Notes under the pieces: model-generated
The model's database searches: none
Told to the model about the DNA's origin: nothing
Seen by the model: only the letters and a program-made list of their open reading frames with translations
Part shown: piece after piece, positions 1 through 4,979 of the stretch
Layout of the letters: every line of letters begins with the position of its first letter
How positions within the stretch are numbered: position 1 is the first letter of the stretch
Position numbers and translations under genes: made by a program
NCBI GenBank assembly: GCA_001797745.1
Contig: MGQF01000015.1
Location: 4,386-10,019 of the forward strand
Direction: 5' to 3'
Length of the DNA stretch: 5,634 bases
Source: Deltaproteobacteria bacterium RBG_13_52_11
Lineage (GTDB): Bacteria; Desulfobacterota; B13-G15; RBG-16-54-18

Positions 1-186
1 ATCCCATTGCTGCAGAAAATATTCCGGACCTTCTGATTTGCTCGTGATTCTATCCAACTTGGCAAAAAGGTATCCATGAAATTCTTTAAATTTATCTTCT
101 TTCGATGAGACCATTCCGGCAAAAATTCCGCATGCAACGATCACCGTGATGCAAATCAATAAAGATACAACAAGGCGCTTTTTCAT
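1..186 (-). CDS. Short N-terminally membrane-anchored or lipoprotein-like protein, partial (C-terminus outside window)
   Basis: The minus strand reads an open frame from ATG at 186 to the window edge, giving the first 62 residues. It begins MKKRLVVSLLICITVIVACG: two lysines and an arginine, then a hydrophobic run of about 15 residues, which is a signal peptide or single membrane anchor. The residues I-V-A-C at 17-20 fit a loose lipobox, so lipidation at Cys20 is possible. The rest that is visible is charged and hydrophilic (KEDKFKEFHGYLFAKLDRI). A strong ribosome-binding site, GAGGAGGAA, lies about 8 nt before the ATG and supports the start. The gene follows the amidase gene by 54 bp on the same strand, so the two are probably co-transcribed. 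I do not recognise the family. A periplasmic or lipoprotein partner of the amidase (immunity or lysis accessory) is a context guess only. Confidence 0.62.
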   Translation of the reverse strand, partial: MKKRLVVSLLICITVIVACGIFAGMVSSKEDKFKEFHGYLFAKLDRITSKSEGPEYFLQQWD

Positions 187-240
187 AAGGATATTCCTCC
201 TCTAAAAATGTATGTGCAATATACTTCCTACGAGCTCACT

Positions 241-984
241 TCATGATGTAAATATAATAAAATCTTTTTTGTCATAATTTCTTGTTCTCTGGCAGACTTC
301 GTACCCTTCCCGGTCGCCGGCATCGTTCGTATTCCCCTCAATGGTATAAAAAATAGTATCCTCGGCAGAGAGAACAATCCCGGTGTGCACCCAGTCCGTC
401 GGCGTGCGCCGGACAAGGAAGAGCGAGCCGGGGGAAATTGCCTTTTTCTTTTTCACCTCGGATTCTTTCAAAAAAATCCCCTGTTCTTTGGCGCTGGCAG
501 CGAGGGAGTCGCAGGAAACCGAGGTCTGAAGCGGAAGGGGTATATCGAGGCTGCTGCAGGCCTGCTTTATGATAAAGGAAACAAAACCTGCGCACCACGG
601 CCAATCTCTGCCCTCATTCCCCTCCATGTAAAGACGCACCCAAGGCCCTTTATTTTGCCCGCCGACTTCCCGGGGATATTGTGCCAAATGTTGTTTTGTA
701 TAGGCGACTATGAGCTGGCCAAGCGCGTTATTTACCGGCGAGATGTCCTGAAGAGCATCTGTCATTGGCTTTACTAACTTTTCAAAGGTCTTTTTCCCCA
801 CAATGCCGTCTACCTGCAGGTTTTTTTCTTGCTGGAACTTGCGCACTGCGGCATCCGTAGCATCGCCGAAGTCGCCGTCGATGACGATCCAATATCCGTG
901 GAGGCAAAGCCATTCCTGGATCAGCCTGACCTTTTTGCCTTTCATCCCGTTGTTGTAATCCTTGTCAAGTATGAGATCGCTCAT
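241..984 (-). CDS. Peptidoglycan-binding domain plus CHAP/NlpC-like cysteine amidase
   Basis: This is a predicted cell-wall hydrolase of 247 residues. Residues about 10-72 form a PG_binding_1 domain, with the typical D-G-D-F-G-x-x-T-x-x-A-V-x-x-F-Q pattern followed by V-D-G-I-V-G-x-x-T. The C-terminal half looks like a papain-fold amidase/endopeptidase: W-P-W-C-A-G-F-V-S-F puts a nucleophilic Cys near residue 131, W-V-H-T-G-I-V puts the His near 200, and I-E-G-N at 215-218 supplies the likely third catalytic residue. There is no signal peptide, so the protein is not exported by Sec. It would need a holin, cell lysis or a specialised secretion system to reach murein. The start at 984 is chosen because the GGGGGAG motif directly abuts the alternative ATG at 993 (no spacing) but lies 9 nt from the ATG at 984. 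It is probably first in a leftward operon with the small anchored protein. Phage endolysin, autolysin and injected amidase effector are all possible; the fold assignment is firmer than the role. Confidence 0.82.
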   Translation of the reverse strand: MSDLILDKDYNNGMKGKKVRLIQEWLCLHGYWIVIDGDFGDATDAAVRKFQQEKNLQVDGIVGKKTFEKLVKPMTDALQDISPVNNALGQLIVAYTKQHLAQYPREVGGQNKGPWVRLYMEGNEGRDWPWCAGFVSFIIKQACSSLDIPLPLQTSVSCDSLAASAKEQGIFLKESEVKKKKAISPGSLFLVRRTPTDWVHTGIVLSAEDTIFYTIEGNTNDAGDREGYEVCQRTRNYDKKDFIIFTS

Positions 985-993
985 ACTATTCAT

Positions 994-1000
994 CTCCCCC
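994..1000 (-). promoter_or_regulatory. Ribosome-binding site that decides the amidase start
   Basis: On the minus strand the sequence reads GGGGGAG and then ATG with no gap, followed after two more codons by a second ATG (982-984). A Shine-Dalgarno motif needs several bases before the initiator, so the second ATG is the better start. The protein is then three residues shorter than the longest frame. Confidence 0.5.
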
Positions 1001-1004
1001 TTTT

Positions 1005-1020
1005 ATTAACCATATTAACC
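1005..1020. repeat. Two direct ATTAACC repeats upstream of the amidase gene
   Basis: ATTAACC occurs at 1005-1011 and 1014-1020, with a 9-bp period. On the minus strand this reads GGTTAAT twice, just upstream of the amidase ribosome-binding site. It may be an AT-rich promoter -10 region or a small regulator site. No convincing -35 box was found at the right distance, so the role is open. Confidence 0.3.
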
Positions 1021-1439
1021 CGCCGCCATGTGCTGCGACATTGATAGCTCGCCGCCTCCATTAGAACCAGGACGAGGCCTTTGGGAAGGGGCAGGATGAA
1101 CGCGTCTGGTCCCATGGCCATGAGCAGACTTTTTGTCTATGCGCTTCGAGGTGTTGCAAGTGAAGCATAGTACAGGGGAAAAGTCTTGACATATTTCGGC
1201 TTTCTTTTGACATATTTCGGCTTTTTTTGGGGTGAGGAGGGGTAGGCGGGTTTCTTGTATAGAATTTTTTTTGTTTTCATGTACTTTGGGGGAATCATAA
1301 AGCAGTTCCTATGTAGACCATGAGGGAGGGGGATACGTTGACCTTCTTAATCAATGCAGATTCCATCCAGAGGATAGGGCTTCCTCCTCAGGCACGTCGA
1401 GACAGCAAGGATAAATCACGCGAGTCAGCTACTTTCCCC
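1021..1439. other. Non-coding stretch between divergent operons
   Basis: Apart from the tandem repeat at 1186-1224, no gene, RNA or mobile element is recognised here. The only small frame with an ATG (1096-1170, 24 codons) lacks a properly spaced ribosome-binding site and matches nothing I know. A G-rich purine run (1229-1250), T runs near 1221-1228 and 1263-1272, and a weak 5-bp hairpin (GAGGA at 1370-1374 with TCCTC at 1382-1386) are visible. The region separates the leftward amidase operon from the rightward TA operon and may be decayed sequence from an insertion. Confidence 0.5.
1186..1224. repeat. Tandem 18-bp direct repeat, 21-bp period
   Basis: TTGACATATTTCGGCTTT occurs identically at 1186-1203 and 1207-1224, separated by three bases. 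Each copy begins with a perfect TTGACA hexamer, but no -10 box lies 16-18 bp downstream of either copy, so they are unlikely to be ordinary promoters. A 21-bp period places both copies on the same face of the helix, which suits binding of two protomers. Alternatively this is the flank or remnant of a dispersed genomic repeat. Confidence 0.75.
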
Positions 1440-1490
1440 TGTCAAAAGAATTATTTTGTTTGACAATTATCAGATAATATGATTATTTAT
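1440..1490 (+). promoter_or_regulatory. Promoter/operator region of the toxin-antitoxin operon
   Basis: Three symmetric elements stack here. TGTCAAA at 1440-1446 is the exact reverse complement of TTTGACA at 1459-1465. Between and overlapping them, CAAAAGAATTATTTTG (1443-1458) is a palindrome with one mismatched pair. ATTATC-A-GATAAT (1466-1478) is a perfect 6-1-6 palindrome. A TTGACA box lies at 1460-1465, with only weak -10 candidates 17-18 bp downstream (around 1483-1489); GATAAT at 1473-1478 is a better hexamer but pairs with a weaker -35. TA operons of this type are normally repressed by antitoxin or the complex binding palindromes over the promoter, which fits. The exact transcription start cannot be fixed by eye. 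Confidence 0.55.
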
Positions 1491-1519
1491 TGATTGATAT
1501 AAATTTCAGGAGGTTAACG

Positions 1520-1804
1520 ATGCGTTTCATTTCAGTAAGGGATCTCAACACCAAGCCCAAAGAGATTTGGAGCAGGATTAAGGATGAGGAAGTTGTTATC
1601 ACCTCTAACGGTAAACCCATTGCCCTGCTTTCGGGGGTTACCGAAGAGACATTAGAGAAGACCGTCCGTGCCATCCGTCGCAGCCGAGCGTTTATAGCAT
1701 TAGAGGAAATGCAGAAAAAAGCGATTGAATCGGGATTAGACAAACTGACGAATTCGCAAATCGAATCTGAGATTCAGGCTGTTCGGAAGAGCCGCAGACG
1801 ATGA
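1520..1804 (+). CDS. Phd/YefM-like type II antitoxin
   Basis: This 94-residue protein is predicted to bind DNA with its N-terminal half, to neutralise the adjacent PIN toxin with its C-terminal half, and to repress its own operon. The N-terminus MRFISVRDLNTKPKEIWSRI, then an E-x-V-V-I-T-S-N-G-K-P-I-A-L-L stretch (residues 24-37), is the hallmark Phd/YefM fold (the small strand carrying T-x-x-G-x-P). The C-terminal part (about 45-94) is charged and helical, rich in R, K, E and Q, as expected for a toxin-wrapping tail. The start at 1520 is supported by AGGAGGT at 1508-1514, 5 nt upstream. The frame can be extended to a TTG at 1490, but that start has no Shine-Dalgarno motif and would lie in the promoter. 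The stop overlaps the toxin start (ATGA), so translation is coupled. Confidence 0.88.
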   Translation: MRFISVRDLNTKPKEIWSRIKDEEVVITSNGKPIALLSGVTEETLEKTVRAIRRSRAFIALEEMQKKAIESGLDKLTNSQIESEIQAVRKSRRR

Positions 1805-2211
1805 TTATTGTTCTCGATACCAATGTCCTTATTTCCGGCGTCCTTAAGCCCTATAGCAAGACAGCAGCCATCCTCCGGCTTATCGCAGACGGAACCATTC
1901 AGATAGCGTATGATCTCCGAATCCTTTCGGAATACCGGGATGTCTTAAACCGGCCGAAATTTAATTTTGCAAAAGAAGACGTAGAATCGTTCCTCGATCA
2001 GATTGAGCAAGAAGGTCTCCTCGTTTCAGTAAAGCCTTCGAAGATTAGCCTCCCTGATCCTGATGATGAACCATTCTTAGAGGTTGCTCTATCAGCCAGG
2101 GCGGAGGCGATCGTAACAGGCAACAAGCGCCATTTCCGGCGTAAAGAATACGAAGGGGTAAAGATATTGTCGCCAGCAGAATTCCTGGAAATGGTGAAAG
2201 AAAAGATTTAA
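1801..2211 (+). CDS. PIN-domain toxin (putative TA toxin, PIN family), endoribonuclease
   Basis: This 136-residue protein is predicted to be a metal-dependent RNase that cleaves cellular RNA when the antitoxin is lost. The N-terminal V-L-D-T-N-V-L-I-S-G supplies the first catalytic Asp (D6). E44 in L-S-E-Y is the second acidic ligand, P-D-P-D-D-E-P-F holds D88/D89, and V-T-G-N-K-R-H-F (105-112) is the last motif, with N108 where many PIN proteins have Asp, a common variant in this TA subfamily. C-terminal I-L-S-P-A-E-F-L is also typical. Length and motifs appear complete, so the gene should be functional. It overlaps the antitoxin stop by four bases. The absence of its own ribosome-binding site fits translational coupling. 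VapC-like in mechanism, but the partner is Phd/YefM-like rather than VapB. Confidence 0.9.
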   Translation: MIIVLDTNVLISGVLKPYSKTAAILRLIADGTIQIAYDLRILSEYRDVLNRPKFNFAKEDVESFLDQIEQEGLLVSVKPSKISLPDPDDEPFLEVALSARAEAIVTGNKRHFRRKEYEGVKILSPAEFLEMVKEKI

Positions 2212-2216
2212 GGAGG
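2211..2216 (+). promoter_or_regulatory. Orphan Shine-Dalgarno motif overlapping the toxin stop
   Basis: AGGAGG starts on the last base of the toxin TAA and would be an excellent ribosome-binding site, but no ATG, GTG or TTG follows at usable spacing. It may mark a junction where a downstream gene was lost or replaced, or it may be chance. Confidence 0.35.
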
Positions 2217-2238
2217 TTTTAGGGCTCGGTTATCAAAA

Positions 2239-2260
2239 AAGCGCAAAGCGGGACGCGCTT
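2239..2260. terminator. Short GC hairpin after the TA operon, possible weak terminator
   Basis: AAGCGC (2239-2244) pairs with GCGCTT (2255-2260) around a 10-nt loop. On the plus strand an A run follows instead of a T run. On the minus strand the stem is followed by T residues (GCGCTTTTTTG), so it looks better as a leftward terminator although nothing leftward is seen nearby. With a six-pair stem, evidence is thin. Confidence 0.25.
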
Positions 2261-2296
2261 AAAAATCTAAATTGACAAATAGCACTTCATAGAATA

Positions 2297-2383
2297 GGTT
2301 CCTTAGAATTTTAAGGGCGTCACGCTATTCGCTTGGCTTCCTATATGGCAAATATAACAATATTGGGGATATTATAAGGAACC
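2297..2383. repeat. 13-bp near-perfect inverted repeat upstream of the DUF3795 gene
   Basis: GGTTCCTTAGAAT at 2297-2309 and ATTATAAGGAACC at 2371-2383 are complementary at 12 of 13 positions, with the outer nine perfect, flanking 61 bp. The left arm is also part of a local near-palindrome, CCTTAGAATTTTAAGG (2301-2316). The region has no gene. It could be a regulatory fold in the leader of the DUF3795 gene or the ends of a tiny inverted-repeat element. No target-site duplication is evident. Confidence 0.45.
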
Positions 2384-2408
2384 ATATAAACATTGTTGGC
2401 CAAATGAT

Positions 2409-2963
2409 ATGAATATCAAATATGCAGAAATTGGTGTTTGCGGATTGTCGTGCCGACTATGCCCCAACTATCACATCCGAGGCGATAGCCAGTGTGGCGG
2501 ATGCAAGAGCGAAGGACGAATGAAGGTTGGCTGTCCTTTGATCACTTGTGCGGTGAAACAACGGGGCATTGAATTTTGCTGGCAATGTCCGGAACAAGAG
2601 AACTGCCAAAAGTGGCATGAGCGAAGGGAATGGGGCAAATCTCATGATAGCTTTGTCTGTTATCAGAAATTGGAAGACAACATCGAATTCATAAAAAGCA
2701 AGGGAATCTCTCCTTTTGTGAAAAATCAACAGGAGAAAGAACAATTGGTAACTGCAATGCTGGACGAATTCAACGAAGGAAGATCAAAATCATTTTATTG
2801 CATTGCTGCTACTGTTATGGATATTCAAGAACTAAAACAAGCCATTGCTCAAGCGAGAAATGAGTCTAAAGGCATGGATATAAAAGGCAAGGCTAAAAAC
2901 ATTCATTCAATCATTAATGCAATTGCAGAAAAAAAGAAATACCATTTGAAACTGAGAAAATAG
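2409..2963 (+). CDS. DUF3795-type cysteine-rich protein
   Basis: This is a 184-residue cytoplasmic protein of unknown function. The N-terminal I-G-V-C-G-L-S-C-R-L-C-P-N-Y matches the signature of DUF3795 proteins. Cysteines stand at residues 11, 15, 18, 29, 32, 42, 47, 57, 60, 66 and 84, in C-x3-C-x2-C, C-x2-C and C-x2-C-x5-C groupings, so one or more zinc or iron-sulfur sites are likely. The half after residue 85 is helical and lysine-rich with only one more Cys (131). The start is fixed: the frame has an in-frame stop at 2355-2357 and no other start codon before the ATG at 2409, yet no good ribosome-binding site precedes it. GC is low (22 of 60 bases at 2761-2820) compared with the exporter gene downstream. 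An attC site directly follows the stop, so this is probably an integron cassette gene. Confidence 0.8.
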   Translation: MNIKYAEIGVCGLSCRLCPNYHIRGDSQCGGCKSEGRMKVGCPLITCAVKQRGIEFCWQCPEQENCQKWHERREWGKSHDSFVCYQKLEDNIEFIKSKGISPFVKNQQEKEQLVTAMLDEFNEGRSKSFYCIAATVMDIQELKQAIAQARNESKGMDIKGKAKNIHSIINAIAEKKKYHLKLRK

Positions 2964-2967
2964 AATG

Positions 2968-3025
2968 GTGCAACAAACAAATCCAGCGGGCGCAGGAAGC
3001 TGCGCCGCTGATTTTATCGTTATGA
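2968..3025 (+). other. attC: Integron attC-like recombination site (58 bp)
   Basis: The site starts five bases after the DUF3795 stop codon. A left R''-like box GTGCAAC (2968-2974) and a right R'-like box GTTATGA (3019-3025) enclose an imperfect palindrome. CAGCGGGCGCAG (2984-2995) pairs with CTGCGCCGCTG (3000-3010) around a GAAG loop, leaving one unpaired G in the left arm. The outer spacers are AAACAAATC and ATTTTATC. Classical attC sites such as that of aadA cassettes have the same plan: AAC, about nine bases, L'' with one extra base, L', about eight bases, GTT. The extra base on the left arm sets the orientation, which agrees with rightward cassette genes. The R boxes deviate from RYYYAAC and GTTRRRY by one or two bases. 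No integrase gene or second clear attC is in the window. Confidence 0.78.
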
Positions 3026-3483
3026 GCATGAAAATTATTACAGGTAGCCTTTTGTTGATTATCGTATTAATAATGAGCGTAAATTGCCATGCTCAGCTAA
3101 CAGTGGTAAAGGAGACAAATACTCCTATAGCTTTGCATTATGCGAATATTCTTAAGGAGTATATCACGTTTATAAAACCAAATCTTAACAACAGAAATGA
3201 TTTAATAAAGATATCCAAAGAATATTTCGATAAGCTGGGGTATAGGGTAGTAACGATCTCGGTTGAAACAACCATTCCACCTAAAATTCTTCAGTCGTGG
3301 AAAATACCTCACTCCAAATTGGCGGTGCTGCCACGCATGATATGCCATGTATCCAAAAACGAATCAACTATTGAATTGTATGCTCAAGGTGATGATTATG
3401 TTCTTATTCAGAACTATGTAGACCAAACATCAATTGAGCCGGGTCTATTCATATCCGTTGGTCTAACGCATCGATGGCAATAG
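3022..3483 (+). CDS. Small exported protein of unknown function, probable cassette gene
   Basis: From ATG 3022 the product has 153 residues; ATG 3028 is an equally good start. The N-terminus MSMKIITGSLLLIIVLIMSV followed by N-C-H-A-Q is a standard Sec signal peptide, with cleavage likely after Ala24 (C-H-A|Q). The mature part of about 129 residues has no motif I recognise and only one cysteine. It is probably a small periplasmic or secreted alpha/beta protein. A longer frame opens at ATG 2965, but its first 19 residues are a translation of the attC hairpin and would put a hydrophilic extension before the signal peptide, so I reject it. There is no Shine-Dalgarno motif because the attC occupies the upstream sequence. 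GC is low (22 of 60 bases at 3061-3120). No attC is visible after the stop, so the right boundary of this cassette is lost or outside recognition. Confidence 0.68.
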   Translation: MSMKIITGSLLLIIVLIMSVNCHAQLTVVKETNTPIALHYANILKEYITFIKPNLNNRNDLIKISKEYFDKLGYRVVTISVETTIPPKILQSWKIPHSKLAVLPRMICHVSKNESTIELYAQGDDYVLIQNYVDQTSIEPGLFISVGLTHRWQ

Positions 3484-3619
3484 CTCATATCAATTGGCTT
3501 CAGCAGGCCCAGCACCTCAATCAAAAAAGTGGACGGCAGAGACTAATTTTTGACGCCGCCTCAAGGAGAAATTCCCAGGACAACGGCACAACACAGGATG
3601 TTCGAGAAAGGCATAGACG

Positions 3620-4786
3620 ATGAAAAAAGAGTTTAACCTCAAAGTCCTCCTCATCCTCTCGCTGGGACACCTTGTCGTCGATATCTACCAGGGTGCCCTG
3701 CCGGCGACACTCCCCTTTATCAAGGACAAGCTGGACTTGAGCTATGCGCTCACCGGCCTCATCCTCATGGCGGCCAACTTGACCTCCTCCGTTCTGCAGC
3801 CAGTCTTCGGGTACTTCTCCGACAGAAAGGCCATACCGATCCTCCTCCCCATGGGACTTCTGGCAGCAGGGATCGGCTTTTCCCTCATTATGCTGCCGGC
3901 GCATTTTCCCCTGGTGCTCTTGCTTGTCGTTATAAGCGGGCTCGGCGTTGCCTCCTATCATCCGGAGGGGTATAAAACGGCCCACTTCTTTACCGGCGAG
4001 AGAAGCGCCACGGGCATGTCCATTTTCTCCGTCGGCGGCAACCTCGGTTTTTCAATAGGGCCGATCCTCGCCCTCTCCATTATCGAATACCTCGGGTTCC
4101 CCTCGCTTCCCCTCATCATCGTGCCTTCGCTGCTCTGCACGGCCATCATCCTCTATTATCGCAGCACCGTCGCCGTACCCTTTGTCGCCCATGCAGAGGC
4201 AATGAAAAAAACAGAGACGCGGACAACCACAGCCTCTTATGTTGCGCTCTCCATGGTCATTTTGATTGTCATCATGCGGTCATGGACGCAGATGGGGCTC
4301 GTGGCCTATATCCCCTTTTACTATATCAACTTTCTCAAGGGGAACCCCCTTTTTGCCGGCAAGCTCGTCTCCGTCTTTCTCGTCTGCGGTGCCGTCGGCA
4401 CGCTCATCGGCGCACCCTTTGCCGACCGCTGGGGGCATCGGTTTTTTGTGAGGCTTTCCATGCTCCTTTCTACCGTGACGCTCCCTGCGTTTTTCCTCCC
4501 CGTCGTCCAGAACAGCATCCTCATCTTTTTTGTCCTCGGGTTGCAGGGGATGCTCCTCGTTTCATCGTTTTCCGTAACGATCGTCATGGCCCAGAAGCTC
4601 CTCCCCCATAAGCTGGGGATCGCCTCGGGTCTGTTGGTGGGGTTCGCCATTGGAACAGGCGGGATCGGCGTTACCTTGCTCGGGCTCGTTGCAGATCATT
4701 TCGGCGTGCCTGCGGCGTTTCACTCAATTATGATTATTCCTTTCATGGGATTTATCATAAGCCTCCTCCTCCGGTATAATGAATAA
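3620..4786 (+). CDS. fsr: MFS exporter, fosmidomycin resistance (Fsr) family
   Basis: This 388-residue inner-membrane protein has about 12 hydrophobic segments and is predicted to export small molecules in exchange for protons. The Fsr-type features are clear: L-G-H-L-V-V-D-I-Y-Q-G-A-L-P early in TM1, the loop G-Y-F-S-D-R-K (64-70, MFS motif A), G-V-A-S-Y-H-P-E-G (109-117), S-V-G-G-N-L-G-F-S-I-G-P (137-148), a hydrophilic central loop (about 182-205), and the second-half repeat A-P-F-A-D-R-W-G-H-R (265-274). The length is normal for the family and the gene looks intact. Known members include the E. coli fosmidomycin exporter, but most relatives are uncharacterised and the substrate cannot be read from sequence. 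The ribosome-binding site is weak (AGAAAGG, 8 nt before ATG). The gene is much GC-richer (36 of 60 bases at 3661-3720) than the cassette genes upstream, and 136 bp of apparently non-coding sequence separate it from them. Confidence 0.88.
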   Translation: MKKEFNLKVLLILSLGHLVVDIYQGALPATLPFIKDKLDLSYALTGLILMAANLTSSVLQPVFGYFSDRKAIPILLPMGLLAAGIGFSLIMLPAHFPLVLLLVVISGLGVASYHPEGYKTAHFFTGERSATGMSIFSVGGNLGFSIGPILALSIIEYLGFPSLPLIIVPSLLCTAIILYYRSTVAVPFVAHAEAMKKTETRTTTASYVALSMVILIVIMRSWTQMGLVAYIPFYYINFLKGNPLFAGKLVSVFLVCGAVGTLIGAPFADRWGHRFFVRLSMLLSTVTLPAFFLPVVQNSILIFFVLGLQGMLLVSSFSVTIVMAQKLLPHKLGIASGLLVGFAIGTGGIGVTLLGLVADHFGVPAAFHSIMIIPFMGFIISLLLRYNE

Positions 4787-4848
4787 GTGGATCAACCCCT
4801 CAATTTCTTTTGTCCCCCAGAAAAATTGAAGAGGCCTGAGGATTGGTG

Positions 4849-4920
4849 ATGGGCTCTCAAGGGCGTTCCTTTGACATCTACAGCCAGGCGATCTCCGCCA
4901 GGAGTGAGAAGATCCACTAA
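4849..4920 (+). CDS. Possible 23-residue small ORF (remnant or chance)
   Basis: ATG at 4849 opens 23 codons ending in TAA at 4918-4920, with GAGG seven bases upstream. The peptide contains G-R-S-F-D-I-Y-S, which resembles the conserved start of ClpP proteases (R-x-F-D-I-Y-S-R-L-L), but the next residues (QAISARSEKIH) diverge and nothing of the ClpP catalytic domain follows. It might be a scrap of a clpP-like gene or coincidence. It should not be treated as a real gene without conservation evidence. Confidence 0.15.
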   Translation: MGSQGRSFDIYSQAISARSEKIH

Positions 4921-4948
4921 ATGGTTATAGGGGTATTGCAGAGGGGAG

Positions 4949-4979
4949 CGCTGTGGAGGTAAAGGGGTCATACACAGCG
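4949..4979 (-). terminator. Hairpin just downstream of the creatininase gene
   Basis: CGCTGTG (4949-4955) is a perfect inverted repeat of CACAGCG (4973-4979) with a 17-nt loop, lying 12 bases after the creatininase stop on the minus strand. An alternative stem, GGGGT (4964-4968) with ACCCC (4981-4985), would compete with it. No T run follows, so it is at best a weak or Rho-assisted 3' end. Confidence 0.3.

Noticed and set aside
385..777. Plus-strand open frame of 130 codons
   Set aside because: It lies opposite the amidase gene, whose domain motifs are unmistakable. The plus-strand translation is rich in R, P and G with no recognisable motif and has no ribosome-binding site.
1096..1170. 24-codon plus-strand ORF in the left intergenic region
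   Set aside because: There is no correctly spaced ribosome-binding site and no recognisable peptide; such a frame is expected by chance in this length.
1186..1224. CRISPR-like or promoter interpretation of the tandem repeat
   Set aside because: There are only two copies and a three-base gap, so no spacers exist. No -10 element follows either TTGACA at the right distance.
2272..2300. Promoter TTGACA (2272-2277) for the DUF3795 gene
   Set aside because: The best -10 hexamer, TAGAAT (2290-2295), is only 12 bp away, too close. The correctly spaced hexamer TAGGTT is poor. It remains possible but is not supported.
3461..3606. Possible second attC after the exported-protein gene (GTCTAAC at 3461 to GTTCGAG at 3600)
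   Set aside because: The left box fits the RYYYAAC consensus, but the right box does not fit GTTRRRY and no paired arms were found between them.
3521..3985. Minus-strand open frame of 154 codons
   Set aside because: It overlaps the start of the Fsr exporter in antisense, has a biased composition typical of a shadow frame, and matches no family.
4282..4611. Plus-strand frame rich in Arg and Pro inside the exporter gene
   Set aside because: It is an out-of-frame reading of a GC-rich membrane-protein gene, with no start signal.
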